DNA of 57,626 nt from an uncultured Pelagibacteraceae bacterium (GTDB lineage Bacteria > Pseudomonadota > Alphaproteobacteria > Pelagibacterales > Pelagibacteraceae): NCBI GenBank assembly GCA_902537905.1, contig CACBDD010000003.1, positions 1 to 57,626 of the forward strand, given 5' to 3'. A program made the position numbers and the translations under genes. How positions within the stretch are numbered: position 1 is the first letter of the stretch; each line of letters begins with the position of its first letter. Of this stretch, positions 1 through 9,722 are shown in pieces. The notes under the pieces were generated by a model, which did not search any database, was not told where the DNA came from, and saw nothing but the letters and a program-made list of their open reading frames with translations.

Positions 1-1
1 T

Positions 2-2365
2 CCATACTTTAAAAGCAAAAATCAAAACTTATTTATTGAGGATATTATCGAGGGACTTTTTAAAAATAAAAATATTACAAATAATAAAATTTATAATTTA
101 GCAAAAAAACTAGATATTGGAATAGTTCTTACTGCGCATCCAACAGAAGTTAAAAGAAGAACCTTAATTCAAAAATATGCAAATTTAATTGAAATTATGG
201 AGCAAAGACATCTCTACAAAAAATACCCCTCAAAAATCATCGAATTAGATAGAAAACTATACTCAGAAGTTGCAATAATATGGAAAACAGATGAACTTAA
301 AAGAACAAAGCCTTCTCCATTAGACGAAGCAAGATGGGGATTAGCCGTAATAGAAGATAGTTTGTGGGATACTATTCCTAAAGTTTACAAAAGACTTAAC
401 GACATTTTTAGAAAAAATTTAAAGAAAGATTTGCCTCGTGATTTTAATCCTATTCAATTTGGTTCATGGATGGGCGGAGACAGAGATGGGAATCCAAATG
501 TAACTGCAGAAGTAACCAAGAAAGTAATTTTATTTTCTAGATGGCAAGCTGCAAAATTATATGAGAAAGAACTTACCAAATTAATACAAGATTTATCAAT
601 GGAAGAATGCTCAACAAAAATTAAAAGAGCAACAGGAAATAGTTATGAACCTTATAGAGTTTATTTGAGACCAATCAGAGACAAGGTAAGACTAACCCAT
701 CAATTAATTGAAAATCATTTAAATAAAAATGTACCTTTAGATGAAAAAAAATTAATTCAAAATAAAAACGAAATAACTCTTCCATTAAGAGAAGTAAGAA
801 ACTCATTAAAATTAAATAGAGGAGAGCATATTGCAAACGCAGACTTATTAGATTTAATGAGAAGGGTGAGGTGTTTTGGAATTAATTTAGCAAGATTAGA
901 TGTAAGACAAGAGGCAGATAGACATGAAAAACTTTTAAACGAAATTTTTAAAAAGAAAAAAAATGTAAAATATTCTTCTTTAACTGAATTAGAAAAAATA
1001 AAATTATTAAATAAATCAATAAAAGAAAAAAAATTTTTTGTAGATAAAATAAAATTAAAAGATAAAGAAAATAAAGAAGTTTGGAATACTTTCAAACAGA
1101 TTGCAAAAACACCAATTGAATGCCTAGGTGCATATGTAATATCAATGACTTCAACAGCATCTGATATCTTATCTGTTTATTTTTTACAAATGCAGGCACA
1201 AAACGAAAATTTATTAAGAGTTGTGCCACTTTTTGAAACTTTAGATGATCTAAAAAATGCTAACAGTGTTATGACAAATTTATTCAAACTTCCATGGTAC
1301 AGAAAAATGATTAAGTCAAAACAGGAAGTGATGATTGGGTACTCGGACTCGAGTAAAGATGCTGGAAAACTATCTGCAAGTTGGCATCAATACAAACTTC
1401 AAGAGGAGCTTAGAAATTTAGCAAAAAAATATAAGATAGATCTTGTTTTCTTCCATGGTAGAGGTGGATCTCCAGGGAGAGGAGGTGGTCCAATTCAAGC
1501 TACTTTAAAATCACAACCTTCTGGTACAGTTAATGGAAAAATTAGAATTACTGATCAAGGTGAAGTAATTCAACAAAAGTACGGTTACAAACCTTTAGCT
1601 GAGTATAATTTGTGTAGTTATATAGGTTCTGTAATGGATGCTTCTTTAAATCCTCCACCAAGATCAAAAACTAATTGGCGTGAATTAATTCAAAAAATGT
1701 CAGAAATTTCTACATCTTCATATAGAAAATATCTAAATCAAAGTGAGGATTTTATTCGTTACTTTAAAACAGTTACGCCACATAAATCACTTGGAAAGCT
1801 TGCTATTGGATCAAGACCAACCAAAAGAAAGAATGTCGATAATATTCAGAGTTTAAGAGCTATTCCTTGGGTATTTGCTTGGACTCAAATTAGACTAATG
1901 TTACCAGCTTGGCTAGGCACAACTGAAGCGCTTAGATATGGTTCTATTAAAAAGTTTAGAAGAACAATGACAGACATGGAAAGAAATTGGCCATACTTTG
2001 TATCAACTATGGATATTTTGGATATGGTAATTTCTAAGGTGGATCCAGAAATATCAGTTATTTATGAAAACAATTTAGCTGATGCCTCATTAAAGAGGAT
2101 TGGTAAAAAATTAAGATTTCAATTTGATGCACTGGTCAAATTGCATAATAAAATTACTCCAAAGGAAGTGGTAAAAGAGAGAAAAGAATTTAGAAAAGCT
2201 TTATTTATAAGAAACAATTATACAGAGATGTTAAATATACTGCAGGCAAATATCATGAATAAATTAACAAATAAAAAATATAAAAATTTAGATAAAAAAT
2301 TTCTTGAAGATGCTTTAATGACATCGATTGCGGGTATCTCTGCAGCAATGAAAAATACTGGATAA
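2..2365 (+). CDS. ppc: Phosphoenolpyruvate carboxylase, 5'-truncated by window start
   Basis: Frame is open upstream of the listed ORF start at 197 back to base 2 and encodes ...GIVLTAHPTEVKRRT (PEPC TAHPTE motif); FHGRGGSPGRGGGP and GYSDSSKDAG motifs downstream. Confidence 0.96.
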   Translation, partial: PYFKSKNQNLFIEDIIEGLFKNKNITNNKIYNLAKKLDIGIVLTAHPTEVKRRTLIQKYANLIEIMEQRHLYKKYPSKIIELDRKLYSEVAIIWKTDELKRTKPSPLDEARWGLAVIEDSLWDTIPKVYKRLNDIFRKNLKKDLPRDFNPIQFGSWMGGDRDGNPNVTAEVTKKVILFSRWQAAKLYEKELTKLIQDLSMEECSTKIKRATGNSYEPYRVYLRPIRDKVRLTHQLIENHLNKNVPLDEKKLIQNKNEITLPLREVRNSLKLNRGEHIANADLLDLMRRVRCFGINLARLDVRQEADRHEKLLNEIFKKKKNVKYSSLTELEKIKLLNKSIKEKKFFVDKIKLKDKENKEVWNTFKQIAKTPIECLGAYVISMTSTASDILSVYFLQMQAQNENLLRVVPLFETLDDLKNANSVMTNLFKLPWYRKMIKSKQEVMIGYSDSSKDAGKLSASWHQYKLQEELRNLAKKYKIDLVFFHGRGGSPGRGGGPIQATLKSQPSGTVNGKIRITDQGEVIQQKYGYKPLAEYNLCSYIGSVMDASLNPPPRSKTNWRELIQKMSEISTSSYRKYLNQSEDFIRYFKTVTPHKSLGKLAIGSRPTKRKNVDNIQSLRAIPWVFAWTQIRLMLPAWLGTTEALRYGSIKKFRRTMTDMERNWPYFVSTMDILDMVISKVDPEISVIYENNLADASLKRIGKKLRFQFDALVKLHNKITPKEVVKERKEFRKALFIRNNYTEMLNILQANIMNKLTNKKYKNLDKKFLEDALMTSIAGISAAMKNTG

Positions 2366-3073
2366 ATGTTTGAATACTTAATTGCTTTTGGAGCAGGACT
2401 TATAAGTTTTTTGTCTCCATGTGTTCTACCTTTGATACCTGGATATATTTCTTATATTTCCGGTCAATCATTACAAGAAATTTTAAATCAACGAAAAATA
2501 AATATTTTTCCATTAATTTTATTTTGTTTAGGCTTCTCGACTGTTTTTGTTATTTTAGGTGCATCAGCATCATTTTTAGGACAGGCACTATTACAAAATT
2601 CAGAATTGCTAAGAATTTTAGCCGGTATAGTTATTATAATTTTTTCTCTTCAATTAATTGGAATAATCAATATTCCATATTTAAATTTTGAAAAAAGATT
2701 TGATGCAAAAGAATCAAGAAATATTCTATTTCCATATGTGATTGGTGTTGCTTTTGGTTTTGGCTGGACACCATGCATTGGGCCAATTTTGGGTTCAATT
2801 TTAGCTTTAGCATCTATTGAAGAAACTTTATCAAGAGCAGTAATCTTATTAATTTCTTATTCATTAGGTCTTGCAATTCCTTTTGTTTTGTCTGGATACT
2901 TAATTCAAAGATTTTTATTATTTTCTAAAAACTTCAAAAAGAATATTAATTTAATATCAAAAATAGGCGGTATAACTCTACTTATAACCGGAATTTTGAT
3001 TTTAACTAATCAATTACAAGTAATTGGTTTTTACATAATTAAGATCTTTCCTTTTATGCAAAATTTTGGTTAG
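2366..3073 (+). CDS. ccdA: CcdA/DsbD-type cytochrome c biogenesis membrane protein
   Basis: Six-TM-like protein with LISFLSPCVLPLIPGYISYISG and GFGWTPCIGPILG motifs typical of CcdA; start abuts the ppc stop. Confidence 0.9.
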   Translation: MFEYLIAFGAGLISFLSPCVLPLIPGYISYISGQSLQEILNQRKINIFPLILFCLGFSTVFVILGASASFLGQALLQNSELLRILAGIVIIIFSLQLIGIINIPYLNFEKRFDAKESRNILFPYVIGVAFGFGWTPCIGPILGSILALASIEETLSRAVILLISYSLGLAIPFVLSGYLIQRFLLFSKNFKKNINLISKIGGITLLITGILILTNQLQVIGFYIIKIFPFMQNFG

Positions 3074-3081
3074 TGTATTGA

Positions 3082-3669
3082 ATGAAAATTTATCAAATAG
3101 ACTCCAGTGCTAGAAAAAAAGGTTCTACTTCTAGATCTTTAGCAAAAAAACTTTTAGATAAAATAAAAAAACCAGGAGATGAGGTAATTTATAGAGATTT
3201 AGATGATGAGATGCTTTTTGTAAGTGGTTTAACAGAGTCTGGAATGAAAATTGACGAGAAAGATCAAACAGAAGAACACAAAAAAATGTTTGAACTTTCT
3301 GATAAGCTTGTACAAGAATTAAAAGAAAGTGACATTATTATAATTTCAGCTCCAATTTATAATTATGGTCCCCCAGCAACACTTAAAGCTTGGTCAGATT
3401 TAGCTGCTAGAATAGGTGAAACTTTTAAATTTAAACCTAATGGTAGAAGAGAAGGGCTATTAAAAAACAAAAAAGCATATCTAGTAATTACTTCAGGTGG
3501 AACTAAACTAAATAGCTCTGAAGATTTTTTAACGCCTTGGTTAAAATTTATTTTAAACTTTTTTGGAATAGAAAAAGTTGAAGTAATTAGTGCTGATCAA
3601 ATGGCTTTAGACTACGAAAAATCAATTAGAGATGCAGAAGCGCAAATAGAAAATATTTCTAGAGATTAA
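3082..3669 (+). CDS. NAD(P)H-dependent flavin oxidoreductase, AzoR-like
   Basis: Flavodoxin-like fold start MKIYQIDSSARKKGSTSRSLAKKL and SAPIYNYGPPATLKAWSD typical of AzoR/FMN-dependent NADH-azoreductase. Confidence 0.8.
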   Translation: MKIYQIDSSARKKGSTSRSLAKKLLDKIKKPGDEVIYRDLDDEMLFVSGLTESGMKIDEKDQTEEHKKMFELSDKLVQELKESDIIIISAPIYNYGPPATLKAWSDLAARIGETFKFKPNGRREGLLKNKKAYLVITSGGTKLNSSEDFLTPWLKFILNFFGIEKVEVISADQMALDYEKSIRDAEAQIENISRD

Positions 3670-4762
3670 ACTTTCTTTTTAAGTGTCTCAATTTTCCTTC
3701 AGTACTATCGTAATCGATATAACAACCTTGTAAAAATCTTTCTCCTTCATTTGCATCATAGACTGTTCGTCCATGAAGTAATCTATGATTATCCATCATC
3801 ATTAAGTCTTTTGGCTCGAGTTTAAATTCAATTCTGTATTTATCTGAATTATACATTTCAGATATTTTTTTTCTCGCACTATAGTAAAGATCTAATTTTT
3901 CTTTTTCTAAAATTGGAACATAGTCTAATCTAGGACTAAATCTTACCTGTTTAAAACTTTTATCATCATTTAATTCAATTAAAGGAGAAATTGTTTCTAA
4001 AATAACTTCTTTATCAATAAATCTAAATCTTACTTTTACCTCTGTTAATATTTTGTAAAATTCTGGATATTTATTTTTTAAATCTTCAGTAACTGTATAA
4101 CCATCTACTAATGTTGATAATCCTCCTGAAACTTTACTTTCAATACAATGTAAAAGCTGAATACAAGGAACAGGATTTCTATAGGGATTATCTGTATGTG
4201 GTGCTAAAGCTAATGATGTATAAGCAAGATCGTTAGGATCAGGTTTAGATTTTACATCAAAATATTCTCCAAAGTTAGTTCTTCTTACACTCCCAATTGA
4301 GTTTGCAAACTCAACAATATAATTTTTTGTTATTGGTATATTTTTAATTATAACAAATCCAAATTTATAGAAAGAAACAAGTAAATCATGCATTTCTTTA
4401 CTTTCATAAAAATTATCTTGGTATTCAAAATTTTTGATATTGATTAAACTAGAATCCCATTTGGTTTTTTTTATAGATTTTATAACTGTATCTTCTTTTG
4501 AAAATTCTAAAGCAATTTTGTTAAGATTAAGCTTAGAACTAATTCCGTCATTAAAATCTATTTCTAAAAATTCCTCGTTAATAGAGGCATTATTGATGAT
4601 TGTGTGGCTACTTAAACTAGTTGGGTCAAAAAGTCTTTGTTGAGTTCCTTTATCAACGAATTCTTCACCATCCACCCTTTCTCTTAACCAAAAAGGATGT
4701 ATTTCTTTTTTCTCTGTACCATTATTGAAGTAGACTTTATTTTCGTGAAGCTCAATTTTCAT
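3659..4762 (-). CDS. TauD/gamma-butyrobetaine hydroxylase family 2-oxoglutarate dioxygenase
   Basis: N-terminal GBBH-like region (HPFWLRERV) plus TauD-type region with HTDN and MMMDNHRLLHGR Fe(II)-binding motifs. Confidence 0.8.
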   Translation of the reverse strand: MKIELHENKVYFNNGTEKKEIHPFWLRERVDGEEFVDKGTQQRLFDPTSLSSHTIINNASINEEFLEIDFNDGISSKLNLNKIALEFSKEDTVIKSIKKTKWDSSLINIKNFEYQDNFYESKEMHDLLVSFYKFGFVIIKNIPITKNYIVEFANSIGSVRRTNFGEYFDVKSKPDPNDLAYTSLALAPHTDNPYRNPVPCIQLLHCIESKVSGGLSTLVDGYTVTEDLKNKYPEFYKILTEVKVRFRFIDKEVILETISPLIELNDDKSFKQVRFSPRLDYVPILEKEKLDLYYSARKKISEMYNSDKYRIEFKLEPKDLMMMDNHRLLHGRTVYDANEGERFLQGCYIDYDSTEGKLRHLKRKFNL

Positions 4763-4829
4763 AAATAATACTTGAGCATTATTTAAAATTTAACTTTAAT
4801 CAATATAAATTAAATAGTAAGAGTTCTTT

Positions 4830-5636
4830 GTGAATAATTTTGATATAAAAAAATATCCAGTATTTTCAAGTTTTTTAAAGCAATTAGCAAAAGATTTAAC
4901 AAAATTTTATTATGCTAAGTTAGATAAGCCATTCAAGATAACCAACAAGATGAAAGGTAAAGGTTATGATCCTGTAACTACATCTGACAAAGCTTTTGAA
5001 AAGTTTATTAGGTCTAAAATTTCTAAAAGATTTCCAGATCATCAAATTATAGGTGAGGAGTACGGTCACAAAAATACCAAAAGTGAATTTTCATGGGTAA
5101 TAGACCCAATTGATGGAACTAGATCGTATGTTGTAGGTAATCCTAGTTGGAGTAATTTGATTTCATTAAATTATAATGGGGAACCAATTTTAGGACTAGC
5201 AAATTTTCCTAAAATGAAAAAATATTATTTAAATGTAAACAAAAACACCGCATATGTTTTTGAAAATAACAAAAAAAGAAAACTAAAGGTTAATTCTAAA
5301 TTAAATTTTACAAATTCAAAATTAGCTGCTGCATTTCACAATCAATTAACATTAAAGCAACAATCTAAGATACAAAAATTTATAAATCGAATGCAATTTC
5401 CATGTTTTGATGCTTTAACATATTGTCAACTAGCAGAAGGTAGACTTGAAATGGTTGCGCAATGTGCAAACAAAATTTGGGATATTCATCCAATTATGCC
5501 AATAGTGAGGGCGAGCGGGGCCATAGTAACTACATGGGGAAATAAAAATCCTGTGGTAGGAGGAAATATTATTGTCTCAAACAATAAGGCAAATCATAAA
5601 CAAATATTAAAATTATTAAAGCCTTTAGCTGAATGA
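4830..5636 (+). CDS. Inositol monophosphatase family / histidinol-phosphatase-like
   Basis: GTG start; motifs GEEYG and WVIDPIDGTRSYVVGNPSWSNLI and WDIHPIMPIVRASGA of the IMPase family. Confidence 0.85.
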   Translation: MNNFDIKKYPVFSSFLKQLAKDLTKFYYAKLDKPFKITNKMKGKGYDPVTTSDKAFEKFIRSKISKRFPDHQIIGEEYGHKNTKSEFSWVIDPIDGTRSYVVGNPSWSNLISLNYNGEPILGLANFPKMKKYYLNVNKNTAYVFENNKKRKLKVNSKLNFTNSKLAAAFHNQLTLKQQSKIQKFINRMQFPCFDALTYCQLAEGRLEMVAQCANKIWDIHPIMPIVRASGAIVTTWGNKNPVVGGNIIVSNNKANHKQILKLLKPLAE

Positions 5637-6196
5637 TGCCTGAAAGAGCACAAATCATTCTAGATTTCTGGTTTAAAGAAACTCCCTCTGAAATGCGTTT
5701 CAAAAAAGATGAAAAGTTTGATCAAAAAATTAAAGATAATTTTTTAAATGATTATGAATTAGCTTGTCAAAATGAGTACGATGATTGGCAAGATAATCCT
5801 ATGAGTTGTTTAGCACTAGTTATTTTATTTGATCAGTTTTCTAGAAATATGTTTAGAAATGATAAAAAGGCTTTTGCACAAGATCAAAAAACCAGATTAA
5901 TTGTAAACGACGCAGTTTATTCAGGTTATTTAGAAGCTATGAATGTAAATCAAAGATTTTTCATGTTGTTACCTTTAATTCATAGTGAGGAAATAAGTGA
6001 TCATGAAATGGCATATTATTTATTAAATAAATATTTAAGAGAACACGAAGGTTACAACGAAATAAAAAAATTTTGGCAAGATCATACAAAAACAATTAGA
6101 CAATTTCACAGATATCCACATAGAAACGAAATTTTAGGAAGAGAGTCTACCGAAGAAGAAGTAGAATTTTTAAAAGGACCAAACTCTTCTTGGTAA
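5633..6196 (+). CDS. DUF924 family protein
   Basis: ILDFWF...LALVILFDQFSRNMFRN...RFFMLLPLIHSEE pattern of DUF924; ATGA overlap with upstream gene. Confidence 0.8.
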   Translation: MMPERAQIILDFWFKETPSEMRFKKDEKFDQKIKDNFLNDYELACQNEYDDWQDNPMSCLALVILFDQFSRNMFRNDKKAFAQDQKTRLIVNDAVYSGYLEAMNVNQRFFMLLPLIHSEEISDHEMAYYLLNKYLREHEGYNEIKKFWQDHTKTIRQFHRYPHRNEILGRESTEEEVEFLKGPNSSW

Positions 6197-6197
6197 A

Positions 6198-6569
6198 ATG
6201 AATTTAGAATTTATTTTCAAAGTAATAGATAAAGAAGAATGGCAAAAAGCTAAACAATCTGGGACTTATGGTGGTTCCGAAAAAGATATTAAAGATGGTT
6301 ATATTCATTTTTCAGAGGAAGACCAAATTGAGGAAACCTTAAAAAAACATTACCCAAATAAAGAAAACCTAGTTTTATTGAGAGTAAATGCTTTTAAACT
6401 TGAACACTTACTTTGGGAACAAGCTTCAAATGGTGATATGTACCCACATTTATATTCTGCATTAGATACTAGCACAGTTGTTAACGAGTATGATTTACCA
6501 TTAAAAGAAGACGGAAGCCATCAGCTTCCTGAGATATTAAAAAAGTATCAGTTTAGTCGTCCAAGATAA
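6198..6569 (+). CDS. DUF952 family protein
   Basis: FKVIDKEEWQKAKQSGTYGGSEKDIKDGYIHFSEEDQIEETLKKHY resembles DUF952. Confidence 0.8.
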   Translation: MNLEFIFKVIDKEEWQKAKQSGTYGGSEKDIKDGYIHFSEEDQIEETLKKHYPNKENLVLLRVNAFKLEHLLWEQASNGDMYPHLYSALDTSTVVNEYDLPLKEDGSHQLPEILKKYQFSRPR

Positions 6570-6883
6570 TTAACCATTATTACACCAATAATAATTAAAA
6601 TAATTCCTATAGTTCCATAAATATTAGGTACTTGATTAAATTTTAAAACAGCAAAAAGAACAACTCCTGTTACTGTTAAGCCACTATAAGTTGAGTAGGC
6701 AAATCCAACTGGAAGTGCAGACATAGCTTTTGCAATTGAAAACATTGTAATACACATAAATAAAATACATAAAACTGAAGGAGTTAGTTTTGTAAATCCT
6801 TCAGAAATTTTAGCAAAACTATTTGATGCAATACCAAATATGATTCCGTTAGCTAAAAATAAATATCCCAAAAGAGGTTTCAT
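6548..6883 (-). CDS. Small multidrug resistance (SMR/EmrE-like) transporter subunit
   Basis: 111 aa, 4 TM; YLFLANGIIFGIASNSFAKISEGF...PVGFAYSTYSGLTVTGVV. Confidence 0.82.
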   Translation of the reverse strand: MKPLLGYLFLANGIIFGIASNSFAKISEGFTKLTPSVLCILFMCITMFSIAKAMSALPVGFAYSTYSGLTVTGVVLFAVLKFNQVPNIYGTIGIILIIIGVIMVNYLGRLN

Positions 6884-6884
6884 A

Positions 6885-7217
6885 TTATTTACTACCTAAC
6901 AAATTAACCATTAAAACTCCAATAATTATAAATGCTAGTCCGATCATAGAGTAAAGATTGGGAACTTGGTTATATTTAATCACACCAACTATAACTGTTG
7001 CAATAATTGTTAATCCCGCAAATGAAGCGTAAGTGATACCCATTGGAATATTTTTCATTACCAATGAAAGCGCGTACATGCACAAAACAATTGTAATTGC
7101 TGTAATTATACTTGGAAACAGAAGAGTAAATCCCTCAGCGCTCTTAGCAAAACTATTCGAAGTAACTCCTAAGAATACAGCAATACCTAGGAACAAGTAT
7201 GAACTAGCGAGACTCAT
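6885..7217 (-). CDS. Small multidrug resistance (SMR/EmrE-like) transporter subunit (tandem paralog)
   Basis: 110 aa, 4 TM; YLFLGIAVFLGVTSNSFAKSAEGFT...PMGITYASFAGLTIIATV; paralogous to the adjacent ORF. Confidence 0.82.
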   Translation of the reverse strand: MSLASSYLFLGIAVFLGVTSNSFAKSAEGFTLLFPSIITAITIVLCMYALSLVMKNIPMGITYASFAGLTIIATVIVGVIKYNQVPNLYSMIGLAFIIIGVLMVNLLGSK

Positions 7218-7255
7218 TTAATAATATTAAATGAAATCCCGCTAAATATATATAA

Positions 7256-7576
7256 TTATTTAGGCATTGGAGTAGCACCAGTTTCTAAACTAACAATTTT
7301 TCCATTGTCATATTTATAAACTGCCATTACAGCCTCAACATTTCCATCATTAAATGTAACAAAAGCATGGTGAATTCCAACTTCATCATTTTCGTAAACA
7401 ATTCTTACTTTATCTTGATTAATATCACCACTCATTGCCCATTTGATAACATCACTTTTAGTTAAAACATTTCCTGACTTATGCATTGTAAATTTAAAGT
7501 CATCATGCAAAAGCTCATTCATTGCTGCTTCATCTTTATTTTTAAGTGCTGCACTGTATTTTTCTAATATAGACAT
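7256..7576 (-). CDS. SnoaL/NTF2-like small protein
   Basis: MSILEKYSAALKNKDEAAMNELLHDDFKFTMHKSGNVLTKSDVIKWA... cone-shaped NTF2-like N-terminus. Confidence 0.65.
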   Translation of the reverse strand: MSILEKYSAALKNKDEAAMNELLHDDFKFTMHKSGNVLTKSDVIKWAMSGDINQDKVRIVYENDEVGIHHAFVTFNDGNVEAVMAVYKYDNGKIVSLETGATPMPK

Positions 7577-7591
7577 ACTTTTCCTTTCTTT

Positions 7592-7915
7592 TTATTCACC
7601 TGGTTTTTTGAAGTTTTTTCCTGCCTCTGCAGCTTTATTAAAAGTTTTGTTATAATCAAATACTTCATGAATCATAATGTCTTCCATCAAACCTGCGTTC
7701 ATAATTGCAACTTTCATTCCAAGAACACTTTCGTAATCTCCTTCAATAACATTGATTACATCAAATCTTCCTCGAACCCACTCATAGCTATGAAACTTTA
7801 CTCCAACAGTATCACAAATAGCTTTGATAGCTGCTCCTCTATCTGCGTTAGGATCGCTCTGCATTCTTTTGGCAAGATCTCGACTGATTTTACCGATAAT
7901 ATAAAATTTTGACAT
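7592..7915 (-). CDS. Small conserved protein, GYD/dimeric alpha-beta barrel-like
   Basis: Intact 107 aa ORF in a same-strand cluster; MSKFYIIGKISRDLAKRM... resembles small ferredoxin-like-fold proteins. Family assignment is tentative. Confidence 0.6.
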   Translation of the reverse strand: MSKFYIIGKISRDLAKRMQSDPNADRGAAIKAICDTVGVKFHSYEWVRGRFDVINVIEGDYESVLGMKVAIMNAGLMEDIMIHEVFDYNKTFNKAAEAGKNFKKPGE

Positions 7916-8268
7916 TATTCACCCCACATTCCATGAAACTCATATACTACTGCTGGCTTATCTCCTACAACCCATCCATCATGTCCAGGTTGGATTGAAT
8001 ATGCATCTCCAGCTTTATAAGTTAGTTCAGTTCCGTCATTATGTTTTGCGCAAACAGCTCCAGAAATTATAATACCTAGATGTGTTGCTTGACAGCTATC
8101 ACCACCAACCGTTGGTTTTATATCTTTCGACCATTGCCAACCAGGTTGCAAAGTAAGCTTCATCAATCTTTGGTTTCCGACTTTGACTGCTTCAATTTTT
8201 GCATTATTAAAATTATCATTCACTTCATCTGCTTTATCAAAACTTTTTACTTCTATTCCAGCCATCAT
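7915..8268 (-). CDS. Cupin-domain protein
   Basis: Cupin pattern HLGIIISGAVCAKHNDGTELTYKAGDAYSIQPGHDGWVVGDKPAVVYEFHG. Confidence 0.8.
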   Translation of the reverse strand: MMAGIEVKSFDKADEVNDNFNNAKIEAVKVGNQRLMKLTLQPGWQWSKDIKPTVGGDSCQATHLGIIISGAVCAKHNDGTELTYKAGDAYSIQPGHDGWVVGDKPAVVYEFHGMWGE

Positions 8269-8340
8269 TTCTCCTCGTTAATTATAATTTAATTACAAAG
8301 TCTAGCAGAGAAAATCCAACATGTGGAGTCTCTGTTCTTT

Positions 8341-8622
8341 TTAAACTTTAGCTAATTCGTATATTTCATAACCATCCATAACTTCATCAAATACAGGTTT
8401 TGAAACTGGATTTGATCCATCCATAAATGAATGAAGTGCTGCCATGTCATGAACTACAATTTTAAACATTACTGTTGATTTATCAGGTGAGACACTGGCT
8501 ATTGTTTTAGTAACATCTGCTACTTTTTTTCTTTCAGCCATACCTTCATCTGATTGCATAAAGCCCATAAATTTTTCAAAGGCTCCTTCTTTTAGTTTTC
8601 CTACTACCAATATATCTTTCAT
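8341..8622 (-). CDS. Small conserved protein of unknown function (93 aa)
   Basis: Intact ORF with upstream purine-rich RBS (GGAGAAAAAAATG on the minus strand), same-strand cluster. Confidence 0.6.
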   Translation of the reverse strand: MKDILVVGKLKEGAFEKFMGFMQSDEGMAERKKVADVTKTIASVSPDKSTVMFKIVVHDMAALHSFMDGSNPVSKPVFDEVMDGYEIYELAKV

Positions 8623-8657
8623 TTTTTTCTCCTTTTTTTGTTAATATAGATTTTGAA

Positions 8658-9146
8658 CTACTTTTTTAATTTATAAGTGCCCCTGTAATAATTTGTTGCA
8701 TGAATTTTACCTTCCTGAGCAGGCTTAATTTGTGTATAACCCGTAGTTCCACTGCATTCGATACCTTCATATCTACCTGTACCACTGATACATTTAAAAG
8801 TACCTTCCATTGAGTAACCTAACTTTATTTCATAATAAATTATTGCTGTGTCACCATTTATAAACATTATTTTACAGTGACCCATTTCAAAACCTTTACC
8901 CGGAATTGTTCCTGCACCTATACAATGATGTGATGAATTATCACCAAACGAAGTACCTTCAATTGCATTAAATCCACTTAGACCTTCATATGTAAAAGTC
9001 ATGATGTTTCCTTTTTCATCTGCAATAGCTTTAGCATCGCCAACAAAAAAACCAGCAAGACTAATTTTTCCACTATGACCATCTGCAAATGATACTGAAG
9101 ACATTGACATTAATGTAAAAATTAATGTTATTATTATTTTTTTCAT
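8658..9146 (-). CDS. Secreted/periplasmic protein of unknown function (signal peptide)
   Basis: MKKIIITLIFTLMSMSSVSFADGHSG signal peptide; four internal Cys in the mature region. Confidence 0.7.
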   Translation of the reverse strand: MKKIIITLIFTLMSMSSVSFADGHSGKISLAGFFVGDAKAIADEKGNIMTFTYEGLSGFNAIEGTSFGDNSSHHCIGAGTIPGKGFEMGHCKIMFINGDTAIIYYEIKLGYSMEGTFKCISGTGRYEGIECSGTTGYTQIKPAQEGKIHATNYYRGTYKLKK

Positions 9147-9305
9147 AATATTCCTTTCCGAATAATTGAACCGTAAATGAAGAATGTTACATTTTTATTG
9201 CGGAGTCTCTTGTGTTTATATCGCGCGACAGATATGCAGTTTTAGACTGTAAAACTCGTTGAATTAATTGTTTTATTTAATTTTAATTTTTGATAACGTT
9301 TAACA

Positions 9306-9722
9306 ATGATTGAAAAATTTAATGGAATTTTTTATTTAATTGTATTTTTAGTACATTTTGTGATTTTTGCTGTTTACGCATATCAGACAGTTTTCGCTAC
9401 GAAGAAATTTTTAGATAAATTTGGTATCGATGACACTGGTGCAGGAATGACAAGATTTTTTGGTTCTTTATTTATTGGTGCTGTTGTAATGGCAATATGG
9501 GTTGGCTTTATTAGACCTGATGGGCTTCAAGGAACATGGGCATTTTTTAATTTAGTATTTTTACAAAATCTTTCAGCTTTTTGTGTGGGAATTTATACAA
9601 TTAAAATAAATAAGTTAGGTCATACTCCACAAACATCTAATGAAGGAATTATTGCGCCAGGTATTTTAACTTTGTTAAGTGCAATCCTTTGTTACGGATT
9701 AGCAGACAAGATTTATATCTAA
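9306..9722 (+). CDS. Membrane protein of unknown function (about 4 TM)
   Basis: 138 aa hydrophobic ORF, FYLIVFLVHFVIFAVYAYQTVFATKKFLDKFG. Confidence 0.65.
   Translation: MIEKFNGIFYLIVFLVHFVIFAVYAYQTVFATKKFLDKFGIDDTGAGMTRFFGSLFIGAVVMAIWVGFIRPDGLQGTWAFFNLVFLQNLSAFCVGIYTIKINKLGHTPQTSNEGIIAPGILTLLSAILCYGLADKIYI

Noticed and set aside
757-1095. 112-aa minus-strand ORF inside ppc
   Set aside because: Antisense to a clear PEPC gene; composition (Phe/Ser/Leu-rich) is typical of antisense shadow ORFs in AT-rich DNA.
2419-2691. 90-aa plus-strand ORF inside ccdA
   Set aside because: Overlaps in another frame a protein with unambiguous CcdA motifs; no independent support.
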